NCBI GenBank assembly: GCA_018268955.1
Contig: JAFDVO010000029.1
Span: 1 to 64,000 of the forward strand
DNA length: 64,000 nt
DNA from: Acidobacteriota bacterium
GTDB taxonomy: Bacteria > Acidobacteriota > Vicinamibacteria > Vicinamibacterales > CAVVIG01
Direction: 5' to 3'
The position numbers and the translations under genes were made by a program. The first letter of the stretch is position 1, and each line of letters opens with the position of its first letter. Below the pieces are notes generated by a model. That model was not told the DNA's origin. It ran no database searches and worked only from the letters and a program-made list of their open reading frames with translations. This document shows positions 7,951 to 16,003 of this stretch, in pieces.

Positions 7951-9709
7951 TCCCTTCGTAAGCCACCTGTCCGCCCACAACTGTGTACAGGATCTTCGTC
8001 GTCGGGATCTCCTGCTCGGGCACGGTGAGGAGGTCCTTCGAGAAGACCGTCACGTCGGCGAGCTTGCCCGGCTTCAGTGAACCCTTGATGCCCTCGTCGA
8101 ACGATGCGAAGGCTACGTTGATGGTGTAGGAGCGCAGCGCCTCCATGCGGCTCATGCGCTGATCGGGGAAGAACACGGTGCCGTCCTTCGTGCGGCGGGA
8201 GACCGAGGCGTAGTACGACGCGATCGGGTTGATGTCCTCCACCGGCGCGTCGGTGCCGTTCGCAATGACGGCGCCGGTCTTCATCAGCTTCTGCCAGACG
8301 TAGGCGCCTTCCTCGGCGCGCTTCGGTCCGAGCCGCGCGAGCACGTACGGTGCATCGGAGGTCGCGTGGATCCCCTGCATGGACGCGATGACGCCGAGCT
8401 GCCCGAAGCGCGGGATATCGGCCGCGCTCAGGTGCTGTGCGTGCTCGATGCGCCAGCGCAGTTGCTTGCCGTCCAGCCGCAGCCGCTTGAATGTCTCCTC
8501 GTAGATGTCGAGCGTCTCGCGGTTGCCACGATCGCCGATGGCGTGGACCGCCACCTGATAGTCGAACTTCGCGGCGAGTGCAGCGGTCTCGCGCAGGTCA
8601 CCAGGCGTGTCCGTGTTCATCCCACTCGTCGAGGGCAGGTCCGCGTACGGCTCCAGCATCCACGCGCCCCGCGAGCCCAGTGCCCCGTCGATCGCCCGCT
8701 TCACGGCCCGGACGGTGAACCGCTTGTCGCCGTAGTTCACCACGCGGTACTTCGGCATGTCGGTCTCGAGCTTGTCCGGGCCTTCGCGCAGCATCATCCA
8801 GACGCGGACCGGCAGCTTCCTGTCGTCCACCACCTTCTTCATCACCTCGATGGTCAGCGGTGGTGATCCGGCATCGGTGACGGTGGTGAGCCCCTTCGAC
8901 AGCGCCTCGCGCGACGCGAGTTCGATCTGCGTCCGCAGGTCCGCTTCGACCTCCGCTGGCGTGCGCCCCGCGCGCGAGCGGCTCAGTGCGTCGGTGATCA
9001 ACCCCTGCGCGCGCTCGTTGAACAGGCCCGTGGCGTTGCCGGCCTTGTCACGAAGGATCGTGCCGCCAGGAGGATTCGGGGTGGTGCGGACGATCTTCGC
9101 AAGCTCCATCGCCTTCGCGTTCGCGAACCCGGCGTGGCCGCTCGCATGGCCGAGCCACACCGGGTTGTTCGGCGACACACGGCTGAGTGCCTCGTGCACC
9201 GGGAAGCCCTCGACGTTCGGCTCCGGCACCGTGCTCCACTTCTCCTGGTGCCAGCCGCGCCCGATGATCCATTCACCAGGTCTGGCCTTCGCGGCAGCCT
9301 CGCCCACCATGCGCACGATGTCGTCCCAGGTCTGCGCGTCGGCGAGCTTCAGGTTCCGCGCGGCGTCACCCACGCCCGTGAAGTGGGCGTGCGCCTCCAT
9401 CAGCCCAGGCGTCGCGAGCGCGCCGTTCAGGTCAATGACCTTCGTGTTCGGGCCGACGTAGCGCTGGATCTCCGCATTCGAGCCGAGCGCGGTGATCGTG
9501 TCGCCGTTCACGGCCATCGCCTGCACTTCGGGCTGCGCATCTTCGACGGTGACGATCTTGCCGTTGGTCAGCACGAGATCGGCCGGGCGGACCGCCGGGG
9601 CCTGTGCCGACAGCGCCGCCTGCGGCGCCGACGTCCCCGACAGGGCCAGCGCCCACGCCGCAGCCACGCCGATGCCGAGGACACCGGTAAAACGAATGAA
9701 TGTGTGCAT
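7943..9709 (-). CDS. Exported amidohydrolase, YtcJ type
   Basis: A 588-residue protein with an N-terminal signal peptide (hydrophobic ~9-28). It belongs to the amidohydrolase superfamily, YtcJ-like branch: ADLVLTNGKIVTV at the composite beta domain, the metal-binding HxH in EAHAHF (His107, His109), a HAIGDRGNRETLD motif, and late NGTDAPVEDINP. The substrate is unknown; relatives act on cyclic or N-substituted amides. A TAAGCT hexamer ends 7 nt before the ATG with no Shine-Dalgarno, so the transcript may be leaderless. Its 3' end abuts the hairpin region shared with the sigma-54 regulator gene. Confidence 0.9.
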   Translation of the reverse strand: MHTFIRFTGVLGIGVAAAWALALSGTSAPQAALSAQAPAVRPADLVLTNGKIVTVEDAQPEVQAMAVNGDTITALGSNAEIQRYVGPNTKVIDLNGALATPGLMEAHAHFTGVGDAARNLKLADAQTWDDIVRMVGEAAAKARPGEWIIGRGWHQEKWSTVPEPNVEGFPVHEALSRVSPNNPVWLGHASGHAGFANAKAMELAKIVRTTPNPPGGTILRDKAGNATGLFNERAQGLITDALSRSRAGRTPAEVEADLRTQIELASREALSKGLTTVTDAGSPPLTIEVMKKVVDDRKLPVRVWMMLREGPDKLETDMPKYRVVNYGDKRFTVRAVKRAIDGALGSRGAWMLEPYADLPSTSGMNTDTPGDLRETAALAAKFDYQVAVHAIGDRGNRETLDIYEETFKRLRLDGKQLRWRIEHAQHLSAADIPRFGQLGVIASMQGIHATSDAPYVLARLGPKRAEEGAYVWQKLMKTGAVIANGTDAPVEDINPIASYYASVSRRTKDGTVFFPDQRMSRMEALRSYTINVAFASFDEGIKGSLKPGKLADVTVFSKDLLTVPEQEIPTTKILYTVVGGQVAYEGRP

Positions 9710-9767
9710 GCGGATCAGCTTAGCGCAGTGTCACGCTGCGACCGGGTCCCGAAATGCGCTACCACTT

Positions 9768-9892
9768 CGGAGGTTGGAGGTTGGAGGTTGGAGGTTGGAG
9801 GTTGGGGGTTTGCGGGTTGGGGACGGAGGAAGTCGCGGAGCTACTCGAAACAGCGTTGTTCCGTGTTCTCAGTGATCTCCGTGGTGGCGCGT
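9768..9892. repeat. GGAGGTT tandem repeat and CCGTGGTGG arm downstream of the kinase gene
   Basis: About five direct copies of GGAGGTT at ~9770-9810 grade into GGGGTTTGCGGGTTGGGG. At 9861-9892 there is a CCGTGTTCTCAGTGATCTCC segment ending in CCGTGGTGG, similar to the right arm at 4581-4621. The tract sits in the 3' region of the minus-strand hybrid kinase gene. Confidence 0.65.
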
Positions 9893-9911
9893 TGAGACCG
9901 GCGAACGGAGT

Positions 9912-12893
9912 TCAGAAGTGGCCATTCGTCAGTGCGCGTGCCACTGCGGCGAACTCGTCACGAACGCGAGCGGCGAGCTGCCCACAGAGGACCATCCGGT
10001 GGGCACCGGCGGCCTGCTCGAGGTCCGCGCACCAGGCGGAGAGCCGGCGCGCACCGAGCATTGCCGACGAGCCCTTCAGGCTGTGGGCGATCCGCCGGAC
10101 GTCGTCGCAGCGTGCGTCTGCCAACGCGGCCGCGAGTCGGTCCAGTGTCTCATGGCCCTGCGTCACGAAGCTGTCGACCAGCGAAGTCCACGAGCCCGGA
10201 ATTTCCTCCATCAGGTCACGCGTGCGTCGCACGGTGTCGATGTCGAACAGCGTGGACGCCGCAGCATCTGCGGCGTCGTGCTGCTCGCTTGGCGAGCCCG
10301 CGTCCGACGCAGGCGGCGAGGAACGGTGCGGGAGCCATCGGGCCAGCACCTCGAGGAGCGGCCCCTCGAGCACGGGCTTGCTCAGGTGATCGTTCATGCC
10401 GGCGGCGAGGCTGCGCTCACGATCCTCCGCGAGTGCCGCAGCCGTCATCGCCACAATCGGCAACCGGTCCGACCCGAATCCGCGCTCCCGCAGCTCACGC
10501 GTGGTCTCGTAGCCATCCAGGCCCGGCATCTGGCAATCCATGAACACCAGGTCGTATTCACCACTGGCGACCAGATCGATCGCCTCCGCGCCTCCAGGGG
10601 CCACGTCAACCGAACATCCCGCGTGCCGCAGCATCGCGGACGCAATCTCGCGATTCACGGGGTTGTCGTCCACGACCAGCACATGGCCGCTGACGGCCAC
10701 GGGCCCGGGCGCGACGGTCGTGTCTCGTATTGCGGCGGCGGGCTTCAGTGGAATGCGCAGCTCGAACGTCGACCCAGCGCCCGAGGACGACGTGAGCGAG
10801 AGCGAACCGCCCATGAGTTCGGCCAGGTGCCTCGCGATCGGCAAGCCCAGCCCCGTGCCGCCGAACCGCCGCGTGGTCGACGTCTCTGCCTGCGTGAAGG
10901 CCTGGAAAATCGCCTCGTGTTTGTCTGGCGCAATCCCGATGCCGGTATCCTCCACGACGAAGCGGAACGGCAGCGTGCCGTCCTCATCAGGCGCGCCCGT
11001 GACAACCCGGATGTGGACGTGCCCGGCGTTCGTGAACTTCGCGGCATTGCCAGCGAGGTTGACGAGGATCTGCCGCAGACGCGTCGGGTCGCCAATCACG
11101 GCGGCTGGTAATGCGCCGTCTGGCCGCAGGGCGAGCTCGACGTGTGGCTTCACCTGCGGCCGAACGGTTGCGACCACATCGTCGAGGAGCTGATCGAGAT
11201 CGAATGGGGTCTGCTCGATGACCAGGCGGCCGGCTTCGATCTTCGAGAAGTCCAGCGCGTCGTTGGTGACCGCCAGCAGAACGTCCGCGGATCGCAACGC
11301 CGTGTGGAGCTGCTCGCGCTGTCCCGCGCTCACGCTCGTCTTGAGCAGCAGGTTGAGCATGCCGATCACGCCGTTGAGCGGCGTGCGGATTTCGTGGCTC
11401 ATCACGGCGAGAAATTCGGAGCGGGCGCGTGCCGTGGCCTCGGCCTGTTCCTTCGCCTGCCGCAGGGCGTGCTCGGCGCGGCGACGGTCGCTGATGTCGC
11501 GCACGAAGGCACTGAACGTGGGCACGACACCGGAGGACTCCCCGTCCCTCGGATGCAGCCAGGAGCGAAGCACCGCGATGGAGATCTCCACAGGGAAGAT
11601 GGACCCGTCCCGTCGCACGGCCTCCAGTTCGAGACGACGATTGAGGACGCGCGGCGTCCCTTCCGCCAGGTAGCGCTTCATCCCGCGGCGATGGGCCTCG
11701 CGATAGGTCTCCGGAATGATGGTTTCGTCGAGGTGCCGTCCGACAACCTCGTCTGCCGTCCACCCGAAGATGCGCTCCGCCTGCGGGTTCCAGTCGCGGA
11801 TGACCCCGCGGTCGTCGATCGCGATCACGGCATCGAGCGCCGTGTCGATGATGTCGCGCATCTGCCGTTCGGACTCGCGGAGCGCGGCGGTCGCCTCCAC
11901 GCGCTCCATGAACTCCCCGAGCTGCGTGCCGAGCGAGCCGAACATGTTGAGCACTTCGCGATCGGGCTGGCGCGATTCGCGGCTGAAGAACTGCAGCACT
12001 CCGACGACCCCCTTGCGGCGGACGATCGGGACGCTGAACGAGGTGTGCAATCCGGCTGCGCGCGCCAGGTCGCGCCGCACGAATGCCGGGTGCTCCTGCA
12101 CGTTCGTAATCCAGACCGCCTCGCCGCGTTCGAGCACCAGCCCCGGGATGCCGCTGCGGCGCGAGACCGACATCGTTCGGCTCTGCGCCTCGAAGTCGCG
12201 CGCGTTGAAGCCGGCGCGTGCCCACGCGGCCACGAAGCGGAGGCGGTCGTGCCCGGACTCCTCCAGCCAGACCTCGCCGAAGTCCCAATCGACGAGATTC
12301 CCGAAGCTCTCCAGGACAGCCGGAATCGCCTCGTCGATCGTCTGGGCGGCGACAAGCGCACGGGAGACCGACGCCTGCGCCTCGCTCCGGCGCTCCGCTC
12401 GCTCACGTGCACGACGCGCGAAGAGCTGCGCCTCCTTGCGGTCGGTGATGTCGAGGGAGATGCCCCAGATCTTCGTGGGCGTTCCATCGCCGTTGCGGAT
12501 GACCGCGCCGACGTGTCCGACCCACCGCACCCGCCCATCAGGGAGGATGACGCGATGCTCGAGCTCCGGCATGCGGTTGCCGCGCATCCCTTCGCGGAGG
12601 CCGGCGAGCGCACCGACCTGATCCTCCGGATGCATCAGCGAGAGAAACGCATCGAGCGAGGGCGTGATCGATCCGGGCTCCAGCCCCAGCACGCGGTAGT
12701 TGCTATCTGACCAGTACGCGCGTTGGGTGACGAGGTCCACTTCCCAGACGCCGGCCTGCAGCGCTTCGAGCGTGCGTGCCAGTCGGTCCGCGCTGTCCGC
12801 CTCGGGCAGCGTGGAGGTCGGACCGCGTGAAGGCAGGGATGCGGGGTCGCGCTCGTCTGGCGGCATGCCTGGGTTCGTTCCTGGGTCCATCAT
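9912..12893 (-). CDS. Hybrid histidine kinase (PAS-GAF-PAS-HisKA-HATPase-REC-Hpt)
   Basis: A soluble hybrid sensor kinase of about 993 residues; the open frame continues upstream to an ATG at 12923. In order: PAS (~40-145), GAF (~165-340), PAS (~350-480), HisKA with SHEIRTPLNG (phospho-His near residue 500), HATPase_c with the N box NLAGNAAKFT, DTGIGIA and GGTGLGL, a receiver domain with FMDCQMPG (phospho-Asp near 783), and a C-terminal Hpt with AHSLKGSS (phospho-His near 935). All phosphorelay residues are present. No transmembrane segment and no separate response regulator are seen nearby, so the output partner is unknown. Confidence 0.92.
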   Translation of the reverse strand: MMDPGTNPGMPPDERDPASLPSRGPTSTLPEADSADRLARTLEALQAGVWEVDLVTQRAYWSDSNYRVLGLEPGSITPSLDAFLSLMHPEDQVGALAGLREGMRGNRMPELEHRVILPDGRVRWVGHVGAVIRNGDGTPTKIWGISLDITDRKEAQLFARRARERAERRSEAQASVSRALVAAQTIDEAIPAVLESFGNLVDWDFGEVWLEESGHDRLRFVAAWARAGFNARDFEAQSRTMSVSRRSGIPGLVLERGEAVWITNVQEHPAFVRRDLARAAGLHTSFSVPIVRRKGVVGVLQFFSRESRQPDREVLNMFGSLGTQLGEFMERVEATAALRESERQMRDIIDTALDAVIAIDDRGVIRDWNPQAERIFGWTADEVVGRHLDETIIPETYREAHRRGMKRYLAEGTPRVLNRRLELEAVRRDGSIFPVEISIAVLRSWLHPRDGESSGVVPTFSAFVRDISDRRRAEHALRQAKEQAEATARARSEFLAVMSHEIRTPLNGVIGMLNLLLKTSVSAGQREQLHTALRSADVLLAVTNDALDFSKIEAGRLVIEQTPFDLDQLLDDVVATVRPQVKPHVELALRPDGALPAAVIGDPTRLRQILVNLAGNAAKFTNAGHVHIRVVTGAPDEDGTLPFRFVVEDTGIGIAPDKHEAIFQAFTQAETSTTRRFGGTGLGLPIARHLAELMGGSLSLTSSSGAGSTFELRIPLKPAAAIRDTTVAPGPVAVSGHVLVVDDNPVNREIASAMLRHAGCSVDVAPGGAEAIDLVASGEYDLVFMDCQMPGLDGYETTRELRERGFGSDRLPIVAMTAAALAEDRERSLAAGMNDHLSKPVLEGPLLEVLARWLPHRSSPPASDAGSPSEQHDAADAAASTLFDIDTVRRTRDLMEEIPGSWTSLVDSFVTQGHETLDRLAAALADARCDDVRRIAHSLKGSSAMLGARRLSAWCADLEQAAGAHRMVLCGQLAARVRDEFAAVARALTNGHF

Positions 12894-12961
12894 ACGGGAC
12901 CACTGGGGACGTCCGAGTACCACGATCGTGGGTACCGGCGCGGCGCGAACTCAGGACGCAC

Positions 12962-13429
12962 TCAGCTCGTCTTCCCGAGCTTGCGCACGATATCGAATTC
13001 AGCCTTCGTGACCGGCTGCACCGAAAGGCGGCTGCCCTTCCTGGTCACCATCATCTGCTCGAGCCCAGGCGTCCGCTTGAGCACCTCGAGCGGCACGATC
13101 GACGGGAATGTCTCGACGAACCCGACATCAACGGTGTACCAGGTCGGCGCGTCCTTCCGACTCCCCTCGTCGTAGTAGGCGTGCCCCTTCTTGAAGGCAA
13201 ACGGATCCGGATAGCCCGCGCGCACGATCTCCGCGATACCGGTCACGCCAGACGGGTCGGCATTCGACGCGTAGAACAGCACCCCGTCACCCACCTGCAT
13301 CTCGTCACGCATGAAGTTGCGAGCCTGGTAGTTGCGGACCCCCTCCCAGCCAGTGACCTTGTCCTTTGCCAGCCGCTCGATGGTGTACGCGCTCGGCTCG
13401 CACTTCATCAGCCAATACCTCTTCGCCAT
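12962..13429 (-). CDS. EVE domain protein
   Basis: A 155-residue single-domain EVE (DUF55, thymocyte nuclear protein 1-like) protein: YWLMKCEPSAYT at the start, WEGVRNYQARNFM, GVLFYASN and the C-terminal LSVQPVTKAEFD. EVE domains belong to the PUA-like group and bind modified bases in DNA or RNA. I prefer the ATG at 13429 over the one at 13435, because TATGCT ends exactly 6 nt upstream of it and the protein then begins at the conserved AKRYWLMK. No modification genes flank it. Confidence 0.9.
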   Translation of the reverse strand: MAKRYWLMKCEPSAYTIERLAKDKVTGWEGVRNYQARNFMRDEMQVGDGVLFYASNADPSGVTGIAEIVRAGYPDPFAFKKGHAYYDEGSRKDAPTWYTVDVGFVETFPSIVPLEVLKRTPGLEQMMVTRKGSRLSVQPVTKAEFDIVRKLGKTS

Positions 13430-13435
13430 GCACAC

Positions 13436-13441
13436 AGCATA
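13436..13441 (-). promoter_or_regulatory. -10 element for a probable leaderless transcript (EVE gene)
   Basis: TATGCT ends 6 nt before the ATG at 13429 with no Shine-Dalgarno between, so transcription would begin at or next to the start codon. One of a set of eight similar sites in this window. Confidence 0.45.
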
Positions 13442-13476
13442 GAGCCCGTGCGCGGAATGCAGAAGCGGTGCGTTCT

Positions 13477-13565
13477 TGCGTTATGGCGTTATCGCGCTCT
13501 TGCGTTATTGCGTTATTGCGTTATTGCATTTCTGCGTTTCTGCGTTTCTGCGTTTCTGCATTCCT
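13477..13565. repeat. Tandem GCGTTATT / GCGTTTCT repeat tract
   Basis: Runs of the 8-bp unit GCGTTATT change to GCGTTTCT and then to GCATTCCT. Read in the direction of the upstream minus-strand gene they are AACGCAGAAACGCAG units. The tract sits immediately 3' of the methyltransferase gene. The same wording recurs at 14320-14412, 31757-31857 and 48307-48465. Confidence 0.75.
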
Positions 13566-13568
13566 GCA

Positions 13569-14255
13569 TTACAGGTCTCCACCCAGCCCCGGCTGCCCAA
13601 GCAGCAGGCGATTCTGTGGCGTGATGATGTCGGGAATGGATTGCGTCCACACACGGTAGCCGTGCTGCTCGAGGCGGACGGCGCGCATCACGTCAACGGC
13701 GAGCGGCGCAGCCATCCAACCGCCGAGCGCACCGGCATCGCACGCCTCGAGATCGTGGCAGCACGGAAGCACGGCAACCCGCGCCCGCGCCTCGATCGCT
13801 CGGGCGAGTACGGCATCGGTCAGTGCGCCACAGGCATGGCTTGCGACAATGAGGTCGCCGCTCGCGAGCGCAACAGACCCGAGGTCCGCTGCCACGAACT
13901 CGACCTGGCTGGTGAGACGCGGCCACACGACGGCGAGCGCTTCGTTCACGCTGGCCGCCGAGGGCGGAATCGTGCGTTCAACGACCATCGCGGACGGCGA
14001 CGTCGCGTCCAGCAGCAGGAGTACCTGTGCCAGCAAGCCATGGCCTCCAGCGATATCCACGACGCGGCCGCCGCGAAACAGACGACGCACGCGTTTCGCC
14101 ACCTCCCAGGCCTCGAACAGCTCCTTGCGCGGAAGACAGCCTGCCTCGCAGACCGCTCGCGCAATGCGATCGAACAGCGTGTCACCCGGAAAGCGGCCCA
14201 GATCGTGGCGCGTCAGCCGCGCGCGTGACGAAGGAGCGAAGGGCATCTCACGCAT
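13569..14255 (-). CDS. SAM-dependent methyltransferase (Methyltransf_32-like)
   Basis: A protein of about 228 residues. Motif I is VVDIAGGHGLL (~65-75), and ASHACGALTD with VLPCCHDL (~135-165) recalls the PF13679 group that includes tRNA-modifying relatives such as METTL25 and Trm13. The substrate is unknown. The start is uncertain: a GTG at 14288 and ATGs at 14255 and 14246 are in frame, and none has a clear Shine-Dalgarno. The upstream codons fall in repeat wording, so I chose 14255. The gene end abuts a tandem repeat tract. Confidence 0.75.
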   Translation of the reverse strand: MREMPFAPSSRARLTRHDLGRFPGDTLFDRIARAVCEAGCLPRKELFEAWEVAKRVRRLFRGGRVVDIAGGHGLLAQVLLLLDATSPSAMVVERTIPPSAASVNEALAVVWPRLTSQVEFVAADLGSVALASGDLIVASHACGALTDAVLARAIEARARVAVLPCCHDLEACDAGALGGWMAAPLAVDVMRAVRLEQHGYRVWTQSIPDIITPQNRLLLGQPGLGGDL

Positions 14256-14319
14256 GGGATGCACAAATGCCGGAATGCAGCCATGCACACATGACGCGCA
14301 CGGATGCAGGAGGGTGGGG

Positions 14320-14412
14320 AACGTTACAACGCAAGAACGTTACAACGCAGGAACGCGAGAACGCAGGAACGCGAGAACGCAGAAGTGCTGAACGCACGAA
14401 CGCTGAAGGCTG
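14320..14412. repeat. Tandem AACGCAGG/AACGTTAC repeat tract
   Basis: Degenerate 8-bp units such as GAACGCAG and GAACGCGA, preceded by GTTACAACGCAAGAAC. It lies in the 3' region of the cupin gene and upstream of the methyltransferase gene, next to the hairpin at 14439-14513. Confidence 0.7.
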
Positions 14413-14438
14413 AGCGCGGGGCGGAGCACGGGCGAGGA

Positions 14439-14513
14439 CACCACGGAGGGCGCAGAGAAGGCGGACCACGCTGTTCGAACAGGTGGTCCGTGATTTCCGC
14501 GCGCTCCGCGGTG
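14439..14513 (-). terminator. Long hairpin 3' of the cupin gene
   Basis: The core is GGACCAC (14463-14469) and CTGTTC against GAACAG and GTGGTCC (14483-14489): 13 bp with one bulged base and almost no loop. Outer arms extend the pairing imperfectly to CACCACGGAG and CTCCGCGGTG. It lies just past the stop codon of the cupin gene, so a transcript 3'-end structure is likely. Confidence 0.55.
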
Positions 14514-14525
14514 ACAGGCTGGTTG

Positions 14526-15185
14526 TTACTTCTTCTTCAGCGACGGGTGCTCGTAACCGACCGTCAGCACGTCCGACGAGGGACGGAAGCTGAGGTAGTC
14601 CACGTGATCCTTGATCTCGGCCCAGCCGTGCGGCACGCCGGCCGGGATGATCACGATGTCGCCGGTCTTCACCATCCGCTTCACGACGTCGTTGCCGCCA
14701 ATGCGGCCACTGCACGACGGCCCGTTCAGCGTCGTCGTCACTTCCGCGTCGGGCGCGGAGGTGCGGCCGTTGACGATGTGCCCACCGGTCACGATCATCC
14801 CCTCGCCGGAGACGATGTAGTAGCCCTCGGTCTGGCCGGCATGGTACAGGCCGGAGGACAGCCCCGGCGGAACCTGCGCGACCTGCTCACCACACGCCTG
14901 TGTGTTCGCGGGCGGCTGTGCGTTCGCGGGGCGCGGTGCCGCAGCGGCGGCGGGTGCCGCCGGCGCAGTGGTGGAGCCGCGGTGGATGATGCCGACGGAG
15001 AAGTGCTGGTCGCCGATGTCGTAGACGCGGATCGTCCGGTCGACTCCGGGCTGCTTGTTGACCGTATCCACTTCTTCCTTGGTGATGTAGTACGCCTCGG
15101 TCGGCTTCTTCTTCTGCGCGAACCCGACCGCCGCGGGAGCCAGCACCAGCGCCACGCCCAGGATTCTCAGCACGGACTTCTTCAT
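14526..15185 (-). CDS. Exported cupin-domain protein
   Basis: A 219-residue protein with a clear signal peptide (hydrophobic core ~8-22, cleavage near GFAQ). An Ala/Pro-rich linker (~72-97) is followed by a cupin-like segment: GLYHAGQTEGYYIVSGEGM and, later, GDIVIIPAGVPHGW. Possible metal ligands are the histidines and glutamate of these two motifs. No enzymatic activity can be assigned. GAGGAGGAG upstream of the ATG is a strong ribosome binding site. The 3' end carries a long hairpin. Confidence 0.82.
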   Translation of the reverse strand: MKKSVLRILGVALVLAPAAVGFAQKKKPTEAYYITKEEVDTVNKQPGVDRTIRVYDIGDQHFSVGIIHRGSTTAPAAPAAAAAPRPANAQPPANTQACGEQVAQVPPGLSSGLYHAGQTEGYYIVSGEGMIVTGGHIVNGRTSAPDAEVTTTLNGPSCSGRIGGNDVVKRMVKTGDIVIIPAGVPHGWAEIKDHVDYLSFRPSSDVLTVGYEHPSLKKK

Positions 15186-15352
15186 CGAACTCCTCCTCGA
15201 AAACCAGTGACAGACGCTGCCGACGCTCGCACGCTGGCCTGGGTCGGAACACGACGCCCAGGCTGAGGCGGTCAGGACGGCAGCCGTGCCCGATACTCTA
15301 CCGGAATGTACCGGGATCGGCGCAGCTGAAGTTCGGGCGCTGGAGCGACCGG

Positions 15353-15889
15353 TCAGTCCTCGCGTTCACCGGCCAACTCGCGCTTGAGCCAGGCACGCGC
15401 GTGGGTCCAGTCCGCTTCGACCGTGCGGACGGACACGCCCAGGTGCTCGGCCACTTCCGGGCTGGACATGCCGGAGAAGAAGCGGAGCGAAACGACCTGT
15501 GCCGCCCGGGGGTCGACATCCTCGAGCCTCGTGAGCGCCGACTCGAGCGTCAGCAGATCCTCGATGGGCACCGCCCCCGTCGTCGCAGCCCTGATCAGAT
15601 CGTCAAGCGTCACAGGGGCGGCACCGCCGCCGCGCTTCTGCCGTTTCTGACCGCGGCCGTGGTCGACAAGCAGCCGGCGCATCGCCTGCGCCGCGATGGC
15701 AAGCCCATGCGTGCGCCCCTGCCACTCACTGCCGTGCTGGTGCTCGAGCCGCAGCCACGCCTCGTTCACGAGCGCTGTCGGCTGCAGCGTGTGGTTCCGC
15801 CGTTCACGGTTGAGGTAACGCCGTGCGACCTTCTTCAGCTCTCCGTAGATCAGAGGGAAGATGTCCTCGGCTGGGCCTTTCGTCGACAT
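15353..15889 (-). CDS. ECF-type RNA polymerase sigma factor (acidobacterial type)
   Basis: A 178-residue sigma-70 family protein. The frame is open far upstream, but the conserved start is the ATG at 15889 (MSTKGPAEDIFPLIYGEL). Region 2 has ELKKVARRYLNRER and ALVNEAWLRL; region 4 has PEVAEHLGVSVRTVEADW, a helix-turn-helix. The sequence matches the ECF family common in Acidobacteria (TIGR02999-like). No anti-sigma gene is adjacent. It is divergent from the NTT-like transporter gene, with a 114-bp spacer. Confidence 0.9.
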   Translation of the reverse strand: MSTKGPAEDIFPLIYGELKKVARRYLNRERRNHTLQPTALVNEAWLRLEHQHGSEWQGRTHGLAIAAQAMRRLLVDHGRGQKRQKRGGGAAPVTLDDLIRAATTGAVPIEDLLTLESALTRLEDVDPRAAQVVSLRFFSGMSSPEVAEHLGVSVRTVEADWTHARAWLKRELAGERED

Positions 15890-16003
15890 GCGGCACCACG
15901 GTAACACGGCTACCGGATTCGGACTCCGGACGCTGGGCACCTCGAGCGTGGAACGCGGAGGCGAGTGCGGGTTGGTCGACCTCGCGTCGCGTTTACGGGA
16001 TAG

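Noticed and set aside
11142..12710. 522-codon frame antisense to the hybrid kinase
   Set aside because: Arg/His/Asp-rich translation without motifs; the opposite strand encodes an unmistakable kinase.
13477..14412. Repeat tracts as a possible CRISPR array
   Set aside because: Units are 7-9 bp, degenerate and contiguous, without constant repeats, unique spacers or cas genes.
14463..14489. Palindrome as a phage attachment or transposon end
   Set aside because: No integrase, transposase, second copy or target duplication is visible nearby.
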